64,000 nt of DNA. Origin: Rhodoferax sp. PAMC 29310. GTDB lineage: Bacteria; Pseudomonadota; Gammaproteobacteria; Burkholderiales; Burkholderiaceae_C. Position 1 is the first letter of the stretch, and each line of letters opens with the position of its first letter. Location of the stretch: assembly GCF_017948265.1 (NCBI RefSeq), contig NZ_CP072852.1, positions 1,550,001-1,614,000 on the forward strand, in the 5' to 3' direction. The notes beneath the pieces are model-generated. The model was not told the DNA's origin. It did not search any database and worked only from the letters and a program-made list of their open reading frames with translations. This document shows positions 40,043-49,612 of this stretch, in pieces. Position numbers and translations under genes: made by a program.

Positions 40043-43000
40043 TCAGATTGCGTGATCAGCAGAACGCTCAGCATCCCGTTTATGAGGCAGCAACTGTTTC
40101 ACGAGCATCTCCGAACGCCGGAATGCGTCTGCCATGTTGGCTCGCATTTCATCTTCAGCCCATGGTTTGGCGATGAATTTGTAGATATACCCCTCGTCCA
40201 CTATTCGGGTCACCGTCTCCAAATCCGCATAGCCCGAAAGAATGAGTCGAACCGTACTGGGCGAAATGATGCAAACCCGGTGCATCAATTCAGTGCCGCT
40301 CATGTGGGGCATGCGCTGGTCCGACAACAACACCTGCACCTCATTGATGGCCAATAGCTCCAACGCCTCTTCACCGCTACTGGCACTCAGAATTCGGCAG
40401 CCCTCTTTACGAAGGGACCGGCGCAAGGCCGACACGATACCGGGCTCATCATCGACCAGAAGGAGAGTTTTTTGTCCTGAGTCGATGCTCAGGCTGTGGG
40501 TCATCCTGCTGTCTTGGCTCAACATCGCTCGCAGGGCGGGTTCGGCAAGCGGACGGCTGAACAGATAACCTTGCATTTCATCGCAGCCGTTCTTTCTGAG
40601 CAAGCCCAGTTGCGCGTCGGTCTCCACGCCCTCGGCGACGACCTTCATGCGCATGCGATGCGCCAGGTCAATGATGGTCATGGCTATGATGGCTGAACTG
40701 GGCTCGGTCACCATGTTCTGCACGAACGAGCGGTCGATCTTCAAGGTATCGAAGGGAAAGCGTCCCAGATAGGCAAGACTGGAGTATCCGGTACCAAAAT
40801 CATCCAGCGCCAGGCTGACACCCGTGGCTTTGATTTTTCTAAGCAGTGTGGCGGCCGCTTCGGGGTCTTCCATCAAGACGCTTTCGGTCAGTTCAACCTC
40901 GAGCAGGTGCGGGGAAATACCGTAGTCCTTCAAGACCCGAGACAGCATAGCGTCGAGGTCGCCGGCCTGAAGCTGGTGCGCCGACACATTGACTGCCACT
41001 TTGATCTCGGGCAATCCGGCCTCACGCCATTCAACAATCTGGCGACAAGCCTCTTCAATGACCCACTGCCCCATCGGCACGATCAGCTTGGTTCGCTCCG
41101 CCATTGGGATGAAATCATTGGGCGGCACCAACTTCCCATCGGCGCGTTGCCATCGAATCAGAGCTTCCGCCCCGACCACCCTCCCCGTGCGCAAGGACAC
41201 CTTGGGTTGATAGTGCAGGACCAACTCGCCCTTCTTAATCGCCTCGCGCAAGTCGGCCTCCAGCGCGGATTGCGCTGCCACCACGGCCTGCAGCGCGGGG
41301 TCAAAGAAGCGCAGTGCGTTTCGCCCGGCCAACTTGGCCTGGTACATGGCCTGGTCGGCTCGCTTCAAGGGCTCCTCGGGATCTGTCTCGGCCGTGCCAC
41401 CAAAAAATGCCACGCCAATGCTGACCGTGCCGTCACACGGGCCGCTCGTCAACCAGTACTTATGCGCCAGAGTGGCCAGTAGTTTTTCCCCCATGATCTG
41501 AACTTGGGTGGCCGCATCCATTGCGCCTTCCCCAATCTGGTTAAATATCACGACAAACTCATCTCCCCCCAGCCGCGCGGTCGTGTCGCCTTCACGGACA
41601 CAGGCACTTAAGCGCTCTCCCACTTGTTTCAGCAGCAGGTCACCCTTGGCATGACCGAGCGTGTCGTTGACGCTCTTGAAGTTATCTAGATCGATAAACA
41701 TCACGGCGCCTTGATGCCGGTTGCGCACACCTGCGGCCATGGCGTGCTGCAGCCGATCCATCAGGAGGCGGCGATTGGGCAGCCCGGTCAACGGGTCATA
41801 AAATGCAAATTTCTCTATTTTCTCGGCGGCGGCTTTTTGCGCCGTGATGTCGGTTTGCACACCCACATAGTGGGTCAGCGTGCCGTCGGCCTGACGGATC
41901 GGGGAAATAACGGTCTGGTCAATGTAGCGACTGCCGTCCTTGCGCTGATTGTGCAGTTCGCCCTGCCAAGAACGGCCCTGCGTGAGGTCATCCCACATGG
42001 CCGTGTAAGTGTCACTGGAGGTGAGACCGGATTGCAGGATTCTTGGGGTCTTGCCAATCAACTCGTCGCGACGGTAGCCGGTATTCTCAAGCAAGGCATC
42101 GTTGACATACTCAATCACCGCGTTGGTGTCGGTGATCATGATGCTGTCCGAAGCTTGCTCGACAGCCTGCGATAGTTTGCGCAACTGTCCTTCGGCTTCC
42201 TTGCGCGCCGTGATGTCAATGATGGCCGTGAGGTGTCCAATGACGCGACCGTCGGCATCGCGCTCAGGGACCAGACTCACATGAAGTAAGGCGGGCTTGT
42301 TTTTCAGCGGTAATGGCGGCGCATCGCGTTCAAATTCGACCGACTGCCCCGCCATCACTGCCTCGATGTGATGCCTGAGTTGAGCATAGGCCGTGTCGCC
42401 GAGCAACTCGACCACGGGCTTGCCAACAATATCGGCAGGACGAAGTCCATGCATCTTCGAAAAGTTCTCGTTCACGAACCGATAACGGAGGTCCCGATCT
42501 ACTTGCGCCAACGCCACGGGCGCGTGGTCGGCAATGGTCTGCAATTGCTGCGTCAGCTCGCGCAGTACGGCTGCGCGAACAAAATTATCGATACCCAAGT
42601 CAATATTAGCGGCCATATCCGTGATCAGCTCGCGGGCTGCAGAGTCGAACACGCCAACCTTTCCGGCCGTGAGCATGAGCACGGCCACCGTCACACCCTT
42701 GCGATGCAAGGGCAGAACGCATGCGGCTCGCCAACCAAATCCGGCGCGGTGTTGGCGCCAGGGATTGGAGCGCGGATCAGCATCCAGATCTTGACACCAC
42801 ACAGGCCTGTTCTCCTGAACCGCCGTCCCAGTCAGACCGCGACCCATCGTGCTATTGGCATCCACCGAAATATGGAAGTTCTGCAGATACAGGTCAGCGT
42901 CTTTGCCAAAGCAGGCAATGGGCTGCAACAGTTGCGTTGTCGGCTCAATCAACCCAACACAGGCCATCTTGATCCCACCGATCTCCACAGCAATGCGACA

Positions 43001-43948
43001 AACCTCAGAGAACAATTCGTTCTCATCCTTGCACCGCGCAACGGCCGAGTTGCATCTAGTCAAGGCGACATACAGGCGAGTTCGACGATCAACGTCTCGT
43101 TTGAGCTTGCGATTCCATCGATAAATGCCCAAAAATCCAAGTCCAATCAACTGCCCTAGCCCCAGCGTCCAACGCACCAACTGACCCAATTTGATGCCAC
43201 CGTCCAACGCAGCGCCGACCCAGCGGCGCCGGATGATCGACGCCTCGTCGGGCGTGATGGTGACCAGACTCGCGTCGATGAGCGCCAGCAGGCCCTCAAC
43301 TCGGGGGTTGACCGCAATGCTCAAGCGAAAGGGGTATTCCTGCAACGCACCGGCGTAGCGCAGGCCGGTGATGCCCTCATCGTCAATCCTGCGCAGTGTC
43401 GAGGTGGCCTCTGCTACAAAAAATTGGCTATTCTCATCGAGTACCGCCTGCATCGCCTCGTGCATAGTGGCATGCCGCTGCAACTGAATCTGCGGCTCGT
43501 GGCTGAGCAGTTCCTCGGCATAGGATTCGGCAGCCACGGCAACGTTGCGGTTAAACAAGTCGCGCTTTTCACCCAAAAATACCTGTCCCTTTCGCGCAAA
43601 AACGCCCATAGTAGAAATGAAATAGGGCTTGCTGAGGATCGCTTGGTGTGCGCCGGACGCGCTGCTGTTGACACCAAGGACCAGATCAAGCTCTCCCTCA
43701 GCGAGCCGTTGCAGCAACTGCTGCACATTCGGCCCAGGAATGATTTTTGTCTTGAAGCCCGTGTTTTTGACCAGCAAGGCCAGGGTATCGGCGCCTAGCC
43801 CCTGATGGCGGCCATTGGTGCTGATGGAATCAAAGGGACTCAAATTTTCAGCCACTCCCACGCGCAACACAGGCAAGGCGGCAATCCGGGCACGCGTCGC
43901 GGGGTTGATCTCGTCCACCGACACAGGCACCGGAACCCAGCGCGCCAT
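40043..43948 (-). CDS. C-terminal part of a split SBP/GAF/PAS/GGDEF/EAL/REC signalling protein
   Basis: 1301 aa as an open frame from ATG 43948. Order: second periplasmic SBP_bac_3 domain (about 25-255), one transmembrane helix (LGLGQLIGLGFLGIYRW), GAF (about 300-455), two PAS domains, GGDEF with RLGGDEFVVIF, EAL with GAEALIRWQ, and a C-terminal receiver domain with phosphoacceptor Asp in LLSDQRMPHMSG. It could both make and break c-di-GMP. The upstream frame 43967-44827 is in the same reading frame, separated by one TAG and six codons; the normal gene would be about 1595 codons. Without the first part this fragment lacks a signal sequence. Confidence 0.85.
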   Translation of the reverse strand: MARWVPVPVSVDEINPATRARIAALPVLRVGVAENLSPFDSISTNGRHQGLGADTLALLVKNTGFKTKIIPGPNVQQLLQRLAEGELDLVLGVNSSASGAHQAILSKPYFISTMGVFARKGQVFLGEKRDLFNRNVAVAAESYAEELLSHEPQIQLQRHATMHEAMQAVLDENSQFFVAEATSTLRRIDDEGITGLRYAGALQEYPFRLSIAVNPRVEGLLALIDASLVTITPDEASIIRRRWVGAALDGGIKLGQLVRWTLGLGQLIGLGFLGIYRWNRKLKRDVDRRTRLYVALTRCNSAVARCKDENELFSEVCRIAVEIGGIKMACVGLIEPTTQLLQPIACFGKDADLYLQNFHISVDANSTMGRGLTGTAVQENRPVWCQDLDADPRSNPWRQHRAGFGWRAACVLPLHRKGVTVAVLMLTAGKVGVFDSAARELITDMAANIDLGIDNFVRAAVLRELTQQLQTIADHAPVALAQVDRDLRYRFVNENFSKMHGLRPADIVGKPVVELLGDTAYAQLRHHIEAVMAGQSVEFERDAPPLPLKNKPALLHVSLVPERDADGRVIGHLTAIIDITARKEAEGQLRKLSQAVEQASDSIMITDTNAVIEYVNDALLENTGYRRDELIGKTPRILQSGLTSSDTYTAMWDDLTQGRSWQGELHNQRKDGSRYIDQTVISPIRQADGTLTHYVGVQTDITAQKAAAEKIEKFAFYDPLTGLPNRRLLMDRLQHAMAAGVRNRHQGAVMFIDLDNFKSVNDTLGHAKGDLLLKQVGERLSACVREGDTTARLGGDEFVVIFNQIGEGAMDAATQVQIMGEKLLATLAHKYWLTSGPCDGTVSIGVAFFGGTAETDPEEPLKRADQAMYQAKLAGRNALRFFDPALQAVVAAQSALEADLREAIKKGELVLHYQPKVSLRTGRVVGAEALIRWQRADGKLVPPNDFIPMAERTKLIVPMGQWVIEEACRQIVEWREAGLPEIKVAVNVSAHQLQAGDLDAMLSRVLKDYGISPHLLEVELTESVLMEDPEAAATLLRKIKATGVSLALDDFGTGYSSLAYLGRFPFDTLKIDRSFVQNMVTEPSSAIIAMTIIDLAHRMRMKVVAEGVETDAQLGLLRKNGCDEMQGYLFSRPLAEPALRAMLSQDSRMTHSLSIDSGQKTLLLVDDEPGIVSALRRSLRKEGCRILSASSGEEALELLAINEVQVLLSDQRMPHMSGTELMHRVCIISPSTVRLILSGYADLETVTRIVDEGYIYKFIAKPWAEDEMRANMADAFRRSEMLVKQLLPHKRDAERSADHAI

Positions 43949-43966
43949 AATGCGGCTGATTTCGGC

Positions 43967-44827
43967 CTAGGGAATGGAGGCGAGCGCTTTCTCCATCAAG
44001 GGCACCAGCTCGGGCCAGTCCTTGCGCACACCGTAGCGCTGTCCATTGGACATGTCAAAGCCGGTGTTGACCTTGACATTGGTAATGCCTTCGTCGCTCA
44101 GGAGCATGGTGTTGACGCCGAGCTCGCCAACAAAGGCCTCGGCGCGGCCCTCGGAAACGGCACGCAAGCCTTCAAGTGGGGTGGTCACGTTGACCACCTG
44201 CCATTGCGGATAATGCTGGGCGGCTTGGGCGGTCGATGCATGATCCTTGGCCAGCGCGACCCGCTGGCCCTGAAGCAGTGCCAAATCCTCCAGGCGCGGG
44301 GTCTCTGTGCGGGTCAGCACAACCAAGGGCGTACTCAGATAAGGCTGACTGAAATTGAGGAAGGCCTCTCGCTGGGGCGCATGTGACACGGCAATGATCA
44401 AATCGATGTCGCCTTGACGAGCGCCGTCAATAATTTGTGACCAGGAGCGCCCGGGCACCAGCTTGAGTTGCAGGCCCAGGCGCTTCGCCACCAAGGCCGT
44501 GATTTCCGCCGCCGCGCCATCCGCTTGGCCCTGTTCATTGACGAAGGCGTAGGGCGCATAGTCCGGGTCAACCCCGATTCGAATGACTGGATGGGCAGCA
44601 AGCCAGGCGCGTTCAGTGGCCGACAAACTAAGCGCCGACTCCGCAATAGAGGAGCCAGCCGAGAGAACAAAAATGAGGGCGGTGAAAAGCAACCGCAGAA
44701 TGACCGTCAAGCCCGCCCTTGTCGCCGGGCATTGCCCAAGTCGATTGGCTCTGTTTCGTGGCGACTTGGAGGGCCCGCGAATAGCGTCGCCAATGGTCGA
44801 TTGCCACGAAAGAATGTTGAGCCCCAT
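43967..44827 (-). CDS. N-terminal part of the split sensor: periplasmic SBP domain
   Basis: 286 aa from ATG 44827 (GAGG ribosome-binding site upstream); a TTG at 44857 also opens the frame. A membrane/signal segment (LTVILRLLFTALIFVLSAGS) leads to an SBP_bac_3 domain (IRIGVDPDYAPYAFVNEQGQ through YGVRKDWPELVPLMEKALASIP). It ends at TAG 43967-43969, and the next codons (AEISRIMARW) continue the helix that normally links tandem SBP domains of EvgS-like sensors. CAG to TAG is the simplest lesion. A c-di-GMP riboswitch lies in its leader. Confidence 0.82.
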   Translation of the reverse strand: MGLNILSWQSTIGDAIRGPSKSPRNRANRLGQCPATRAGLTVILRLLFTALIFVLSAGSSIAESALSLSATERAWLAAHPVIRIGVDPDYAPYAFVNEQGQADGAAAEITALVAKRLGLQLKLVPGRSWSQIIDGARQGDIDLIIAVSHAPQREAFLNFSQPYLSTPLVVLTRTETPRLEDLALLQGQRVALAKDHASTAQAAQHYPQWQVVNVTTPLEGLRAVSEGRAEAFVGELGVNTMLLSDEGITNVKVNTGFDMSNGQRYGVRKDWPELVPLMEKALASIP

Positions 44828-44883
44828 AGAATTTTTTGCCTCATTTCTTGAATACAAGATGACGCGCTACAAAACCAGGGCCG

Positions 44884-44922
44884 GCTGAAAAACAATAATT
44901 CTTCCGGAGCAACCCAGCCGCC
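44884..44922 (-). promoter_or_regulatory. Possible riboswitch expression platform
   Basis: CGGCTG in the 3' part of the aptamer (44917-44922) can pair with CAGCCG at 44884-44889 (minus strand). Forming this hairpin would break the aptamer's last helix, giving two mutually exclusive structures upstream of the start codon. No T run is present, so control may act on translation. Confidence 0.45.
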
Positions 44923-44996
44923 CTTTCAGTCAATCTGAGATGGGGCCTGAAGCTTTGCGTCCACAGCTCCCGCTGTGTTTGCCAAACGGCGCGCCG
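44905..44996 (-). promoter_or_regulatory. c-di-GMP-I (GEMM) riboswitch
   Basis: Read on the minus strand: TTGGCAAAC, then the stem ACAGC/GCTGT capped by GGGA (a GNRA tetraloop), then GGACGCAAAGCTTCAGG, the P2 stem TTCAG/CTGAA, and GGCGGCTGGGTTGCTCC. This order and the invariant GGCAAAC, GGACGCAAAGC and GGGTTGC blocks are those of the GEMM-I aptamer. It precedes the GGDEF/EAL sensor by about 80 nt, so the enzyme's own product may control its expression. Confidence 0.8.
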
Positions 44997-45115
44997 TCTA
45001 GCACGACAATTTCTTATAACAGGTAAGCCGGACGATGAACACCCCGATCGGCGTTAAGGGGCGGTGCCATCCAGAGACGTCTTGGCCGCAAGGGCGACTC
45101 TATGGACACGGAACA

Positions 45116-46333
45116 CTAAGGCGAAGCAGCTCTTGACGACCGCTCGCGCGTGGCCCACACCGCCGCCCCCAGCAAGGCCATTACACCGGTCAGCGCCGCA
45201 ATGACGGCGCTGGGGTCGGCCTTGGCAGCAAACAGACCGACAGCCAAGCCGGCAGCCGGCTGGGACAGATTGTTGAGCATGATGACCACGCCGGTGGTTT
45301 TGCCGTAGTCACCGGGCGGGATGATGAGTTGGCGGCGGCTGCGCACATAGACGCTGAACATCTTGTCAAAACCAATCACCAACACAAAGCCCAAGGCATA
45401 AACCCATGGCCCGGCGCCAAACGCCATGATCAGCCCGCCGACCAAAACACAGCCGTAGGACAAACGTCCCATCAAGTTCAAACTGAAATTCAGGCGGGCA
45501 ATGGCCAGCAAAACCACCACCGTCGCCACCGCACCTCCTGTCTGCAACAGGGCGTAGACGTGGTCTGTTTGTTGAAATACACCGGTGACCATCGCCGCCG
45601 ATGAAGCCATCGTCACGCCCAGCACCAGGTTCACACCGGCGGTCACCACCGTGAGTCGAAACAAGCCCGGCAAGTGCCACCAGTGACTGAGGCCCGTACG
45701 ATACGGTTGCCACCAGGCGCCCGCAGGCACCTGCGGCACTGGCCAGTTCACAGGGCAATGCCGGTTCCACACCGCCAGTGCGCCATCCGCCACCCAGAAC
45801 AACAGCGCCGTGGCCAACACCACGCCCTGCCAGGGCCACCAGTTCAGCAACAGCGCAGCCAGCATGGGGCCCAGCACCATGCCGAGTTGGTCCGCCATCT
45901 GGGTCTTGGCCAGCACCGTCACAAAACGCCCCTCACGAAAAACATGGGGCAACATGGTCTCGCGGGCCATCATGCCCTGCGTGGTGAGCACCCCGCACAC
46001 GGCCGACAAGCCCACCAACCAGCCAATGCCGCCAAACAACATATACCCCGCAACCCCCAGCCCACATACCAACGCCCGATAGACCTGGCTGACCCGCAGC
46101 AAGCGCAGTGTGGGCAAACGATCACACAAGGCACCGCACACCGGGTAAGCCATGAATCGGGGCAAGGTTTCCACAAAGAACGCGATGCCTGACCACGCCG
46201 CACTCTGGGTGGTTTGAAACACAACCAGAGGCACCAGAAATAACAACACCTGATCTGCCAACCGGGACAAGAAAAGTGACAGGTAAAAGCCCAGCGGCGC
46301 AAACTTGCTGATGGCGGGCATGGAGAAATTCAT
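45116..46333 (-). CDS. MFS transporter
   Basis: 405 aa with about twelve transmembrane helices. The N-terminal half has LSRLADQVLLFLVPLVVF and FMAYPVCGALCDRLPTLRLLR, the MFS loop 2-3 region in a variant form. It resembles the macrolide/enterobactin-type exporters, but no substrate signature is clear. It stands alone between the riboswitch region and the divergent MATE gene. Confidence 0.82.
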   Translation of the reverse strand: MNFSMPAISKFAPLGFYLSLFLSRLADQVLLFLVPLVVFQTTQSAAWSGIAFFVETLPRFMAYPVCGALCDRLPTLRLLRVSQVYRALVCGLGVAGYMLFGGIGWLVGLSAVCGVLTTQGMMARETMLPHVFREGRFVTVLAKTQMADQLGMVLGPMLAALLLNWWPWQGVVLATALLFWVADGALAVWNRHCPVNWPVPQVPAGAWWQPYRTGLSHWWHLPGLFRLTVVTAGVNLVLGVTMASSAAMVTGVFQQTDHVYALLQTGGAVATVVVLLAIARLNFSLNLMGRLSYGCVLVGGLIMAFGAGPWVYALGFVLVIGFDKMFSVYVRSRRQLIIPPGDYGKTTGVVIMLNNLSQPAAGLAVGLFAAKADPSAVIAALTGVMALLGAAVWATRERSSRAASP

Positions 46334-46470
46334 CTGGAAACTATACCCACCCCGTCATGCCAGGTGGCAGCGGCAGCGCTACCATCGACCACTCCCTTTG
46401 CTTTCTGAATTTCTCTGGATCAATCAAACCGTTTTCTCCAATCTGGTTTGATCTCCGGTATTCCCCACCC

Positions 46471-47886
46471 ATGTTGCTTCGTCACGTTTCATCACCCGCC
46501 CAACGCACCCGAATTCAAGGGGAAACCCACGCCCTGTGGCTACTGGCCTGGCCAATTTTAGTGGGTCAACTGGCCAATGTCGGCATGTCCGTTTTGGACG
46601 TGGCCATGGCGGGCCATGCCTCAGCCGAAGATCTGGCCGGCGTTTCTCTGGGGGTGTCGATCTGGAACATGATCATCATCACGCTGATGGGCATCATGAT
46701 GTCGGTGAGCCCCATCGTGTCGCACCATGTCGGCGCCAAGGCATTTGGCGAAGTGCCGCAGGTGGTGCGTCAAGCCCTGTGGAAAGCCTTGGGTGTGGGC
46801 CTCATTGCCATGGTCATGGCGAACGTGGCAACCCTGGTGTTTGATCACCTGAGTCTGGAGCCCAAGGTGCGCGACCTGGCCAAGAATTTTGTGCACATCA
46901 CCAGCTTTGCCCTGCCGGCGTTCGCCTGCTACCGCGTGTTGTATGGCTACAGCGCCAGCCTGAACCAGACCAAACCGCTGATGATCACCGCGCTGGGTGC
47001 ACTGGTGCTGAACGGCGTGGTGAACTGGCTGCTGATTTTTGGCAACCTGGGCTTTCCCAAACTTGGTGGTCTGGGCTGCGCGTGGTCAACACTGCTGTGT
47101 GTCTGGTTCAACCTGCTGGTATTGCTGTGGTGGATGCGACGCGCCCCCGCCTACCGCAGCACCTGGCCGTTTACGCACTACCAGCGCCCTGACTGGCCAC
47201 AGATCCGCACGATGCTGAAGCTCGGCCTGCCCATTGGCGTGACCTATTTTGCAGAAACCAGCGCCTTCAGCCTGATTGCCTTGCTGGTGGCCCGCTTTGG
47301 CAGCAGCCAAATTGCGGCGCATCAGATTGCGCTGAATTTTTCATCCTTGGTGTTCATGTTGCCGCTGAGCTTGGGGGTGGCGATTTTGACCCGCGTGGGC
47401 CAGTCACTGGGCGCCAACGACCCCGTGGCCGCACGCTTTCGGTCCTGGGTGGGCGTAGCCATGGCTTTGGGATTCGCCGTGCTATCGGCTTCTTTCATGG
47501 CTCTCTTCAACACACAGATTGCCTGGGCCTACACCAGCGATGGGGCGGTCGCCAAAGTCGCGGCACAGTTGCTGTTTCTGGCCGCGCTGTTTCAGCTGTC
47601 GGACGCGACCCAGGTGGCCACCAGTTGTGCCATTCGGGGCTACAAGGTGACACGTTCGCCCATGTTGATTCACCTGACCGCGTTTTGGGTTTTTTCTCTG
47701 CCTCTGGGTTATGCACTGGGCATTGCCCCTGACTGGTTGCCCTGGGCGCCAGAGCAAGCCATGGCCGCACAAGGCTTCTGGATTGCCTTGATCGTGGGTT
47801 TAACAGTGGCGGCACTGGGTCTCACGGCCCTGCTGCGCTATGTTGCCCTTGATCACATGCCCCAGCCCAGCCAGGACCGCAGGTAA
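46471..47886 (+). CDS. MATE family efflux transporter (NorM-like)
   Basis: 471 aa from ATG 46471 (MLLRHVSSPAQRTRIQGETH); the frame opens at 46357, but that part lacks a ribosome-binding site and looks non-coding. Twelve transmembrane helices in two MatE repeats, with PILVGQLANVGMSVLDVAMAG in TM1 and LPIGVTYFAETSAFSLIALL in TM7. These are Na+ or H+ antiporters for cationic drugs and dyes. Divergent from the MFS gene and convergent with the DedA-like gene. Confidence 0.9.
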   Translation: MLLRHVSSPAQRTRIQGETHALWLLAWPILVGQLANVGMSVLDVAMAGHASAEDLAGVSLGVSIWNMIIITLMGIMMSVSPIVSHHVGAKAFGEVPQVVRQALWKALGVGLIAMVMANVATLVFDHLSLEPKVRDLAKNFVHITSFALPAFACYRVLYGYSASLNQTKPLMITALGALVLNGVVNWLLIFGNLGFPKLGGLGCAWSTLLCVWFNLLVLLWWMRRAPAYRSTWPFTHYQRPDWPQIRTMLKLGLPIGVTYFAETSAFSLIALLVARFGSSQIAAHQIALNFSSLVFMLPLSLGVAILTRVGQSLGANDPVAARFRSWVGVAMALGFAVLSASFMALFNTQIAWAYTSDGAVAKVAAQLLFLAALFQLSDATQVATSCAIRGYKVTRSPMLIHLTAFWVFSLPLGYALGIAPDWLPWAPEQAMAAQGFWIALIVGLTVAALGLTALLRYVALDHMPQPSQDRR

Positions 47887-47892
47887 GCCGGT

Positions 47893-48483
47893 CTAAGCAG
47901 CGCCGAACATTTGGTAAATCAGGATGCCCACCACCACGAGCCCGACCATCGCCCAGCCGATGCGGTCAATGCTGCGGTAAAGCGCAGCTTCCATGCGCGC
48001 GCCACCCCACGCCATCAGGCCAGCCACCAGAAAAAAACGGGCGCCCCGCCCCACAAAAGACGCCAGTGCAAACGGCAGCAAGGCCATCGACATTGCGCCG
48101 GCGGACACTGTGAACACTTTGTAGGGAACCGGGGTGAAGCCGGCAACAAAAATAGCCAGCACGCCCCAGCGCTCGAACCACTCGACCGTGGTGAGGTACC
48201 CCGCCCAGTAGGCCGATTGGCGCAGCCAGGGCTCGATTGCCTCGAACCCGTAGTGACCCAGCGTGTAGCCCAATAGGCCTCCGGCCACCGAAGCCAGCGT
48301 GGTGATCCACGCAAAATACCAGGCGCGCGACGGATTGGCCAAACTCATGGGCGCCAACATCACATCCGGCGGCACCGGGAAGAACGACGACTCGGCAAAA
48401 CTCAGGCCACACAAGTACCAGGGTGCACGCCGGTGGCGTGACCATTGCATGGCACGCTGGTAGAACGAGGAAAATAGCTTCAC
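47893..48483 (-). CDS. DedA/YqaA family membrane protein
   Basis: 196 aa, smaller than the DedA protein at 25744. YqaA-type features: WYLCGLSFAESSFFPVPPDVMLAPM near the N-terminus and FVAGFTPVPYKVFTVSAGAM in the middle, with four or five transmembrane segments. A VTT-domain lipid-handling role is likely by family. It is the last gene before a GC-rich hairpin at 48495-48511. Confidence 0.87.
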   Translation of the reverse strand: MKLFSSFYQRAMQWSRHRRAPWYLCGLSFAESSFFPVPPDVMLAPMSLANPSRAWYFAWITTLASVAGGLLGYTLGHYGFEAIEPWLRQSAYWAGYLTTVEWFERWGVLAIFVAGFTPVPYKVFTVSAGAMSMALLPFALASFVGRGARFFLVAGLMAWGGARMEAALYRSIDRIGWAMVGLVVVGILIYQMFGAA

Positions 48484-48494
48484 AAGTCAGCCAC

Positions 48495-48511
48495 TGTGCG
48501 CGTCGCGCACA
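48495..48511. terminator. Short GC-rich hairpin
   Basis: TGTGCGC/GCGCACA with a 3-nt loop, between the DedA-like start and the end of the LapA-like gene. No T run; it may end the minus-strand transcript arriving from 48540. Confidence 0.35.
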
Positions 48512-48539
48512 AGTGTCATCACTGACAAGCGGTTAGGTA

Positions 48540-49040
48540 TTAGGCCAACAAGGTGTGGCTCATGTCTTTGCCACCACGGTCCAGATGATCTTCAACTTGG
48601 CCAATGCTCGCGGCCAAAGAGTTGGCAGACTGCTCCACCGTCAGACGAAGCTCACGCTCGACCTGCTCGAGCCGGTCCAGCACAGCGTCGCGAGACTCTT
48701 TGTCCTGATTGAGTTGCTTGAGCAGCTCCAGCTCCAGGTAGGTCCGCAGTTCTGTGAAGCGCGAGGCCTCAGCCTGGTCGGCCAATTTGCGCTGCTGTGA
48801 AAGCTCTTTGTTGTTCTGGCGCGCATCCATGAGCAAGGTGGTTTGCAGGTACACCACATACAAAAGAAACACGGCGGTCAAAACAACCACCACGCCCAAC
48901 ATCACCAGTCCCAGTGGGGCCTGTACGTCGGCCACGCCAAGCGTGAGTGCGGTTGGCGTCATGAACGCCGCCCAGTTCAGCAAGGTGAAGACGGCAACAA
49001 CGCCCAGAATGAGCAACAAAAGTAGGGTGCGGATTTTCAT
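48540..49040 (-). CDS. LapA-domain membrane protein with coiled coil
   Basis: 166 aa from ATG 49040 (MKIRTLLLLLILGVVAVFTL). The two N-terminal transmembrane helices (about 5-25 and 42-65, APLGLVMLGVVVVLTAVFLLY) with the NWAAF segment match the LapA/DUF1049 fold found in LPS assembly protein A. Residues about 75-150 form a long charged coiled coil (LADQAEASRFTELRTYLELE). The stop of the upstream gene 49084 is 43 bp away. A role in envelope assembly is inference. Confidence 0.72.
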   Translation of the reverse strand: MKIRTLLLLLILGVVAVFTLLNWAAFMTPTALTLGVADVQAPLGLVMLGVVVVLTAVFLLYVVYLQTTLLMDARQNNKELSQQRKLADQAEASRFTELRTYLELELLKQLNQDKESRDAVLDRLEQVERELRLTVEQSANSLAASIGQVEDHLDRGGKDMSHTLLA

Positions 49041-49083
49041 GATGATCTGCTTTCTTGGAAATTTTAATGTTGTCGGTATTGTG

Positions 49084-49488
49084 TCAGCCAATCAGTGGCC
49101 GCGCCATTGCCAGTGCCCCGGTCAATCCCAGTATCAGGACCAAGCCGGCCAACACCCAGATACGGCGGCGGTTGACCTCAACGCGCTTGATGAGCTGGGT
49201 GTTTTGATCGGCCAAGGCCTTGATCAGCTCGGACGACTCCCGCATCTGCTGATGCAACTCGTCCACTGTGATTTCCAGTGAGCCTATCTGACGCTCCAGC
49301 AATGCAATGGCTTGCGACTCTGGCAAGTTACTCAACGCAGAGGCCGGCGACGCCGGTGCCTCACCTGCTTCAGCGGCCTCATTCTTGCCCACGGACTTCC
49401 ACAGCTTCTTCGCGCCGTCGGCGACCGCAGGCGCGTTTTTGATCACATCGGTCCAGGGAACCAGCTTCAATACCGTTAACCAACTCAC
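49084..49488 (-). CDS. Hypothetical coiled-coil, tail-anchored protein
   Basis: 134 aa. An amphipathic N-terminus (WLTVLKLVPWTDVIKNAPAV) and an Ala/Glu linker are followed by a coiled coil (about 60-105, LERQIGSLEITVDELHQQMR) and one C-terminal transmembrane helix (IWVLAGLVLILGLTGALAM), so it is likely tail-anchored in the inner membrane. Family not recognised. It shares orientation with the LapA-like gene and may form a two-gene unit. Confidence 0.65.
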   Translation of the reverse strand: MSWLTVLKLVPWTDVIKNAPAVADGAKKLWKSVGKNEAAEAGEAPASPASALSNLPESQAIALLERQIGSLEITVDELHQQMRESSELIKALADQNTQLIKRVEVNRRRIWVLAGLVLILGLTGALAMARPLIG

Positions 49489-49612
49489 AGCTACTCCTCC
49501 ACCAATCTATACGCTCCCCACGCCAGATGCCGTCGGGTCCAAGGGACAACTGTAACGGGGTCTTGGCACCATCGCCATGGATGAACGAATTTGATCTGAT
49601 ACGCTCAGATTG

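Noticed and set aside
48471..48512. A twelfth repeat copy at AATAGCTTCAC
   Set aside because: It starts with ATAGCT but the 30-nt spacing does not lead to CAATTT or CAAAAC and inner blocks do not match.
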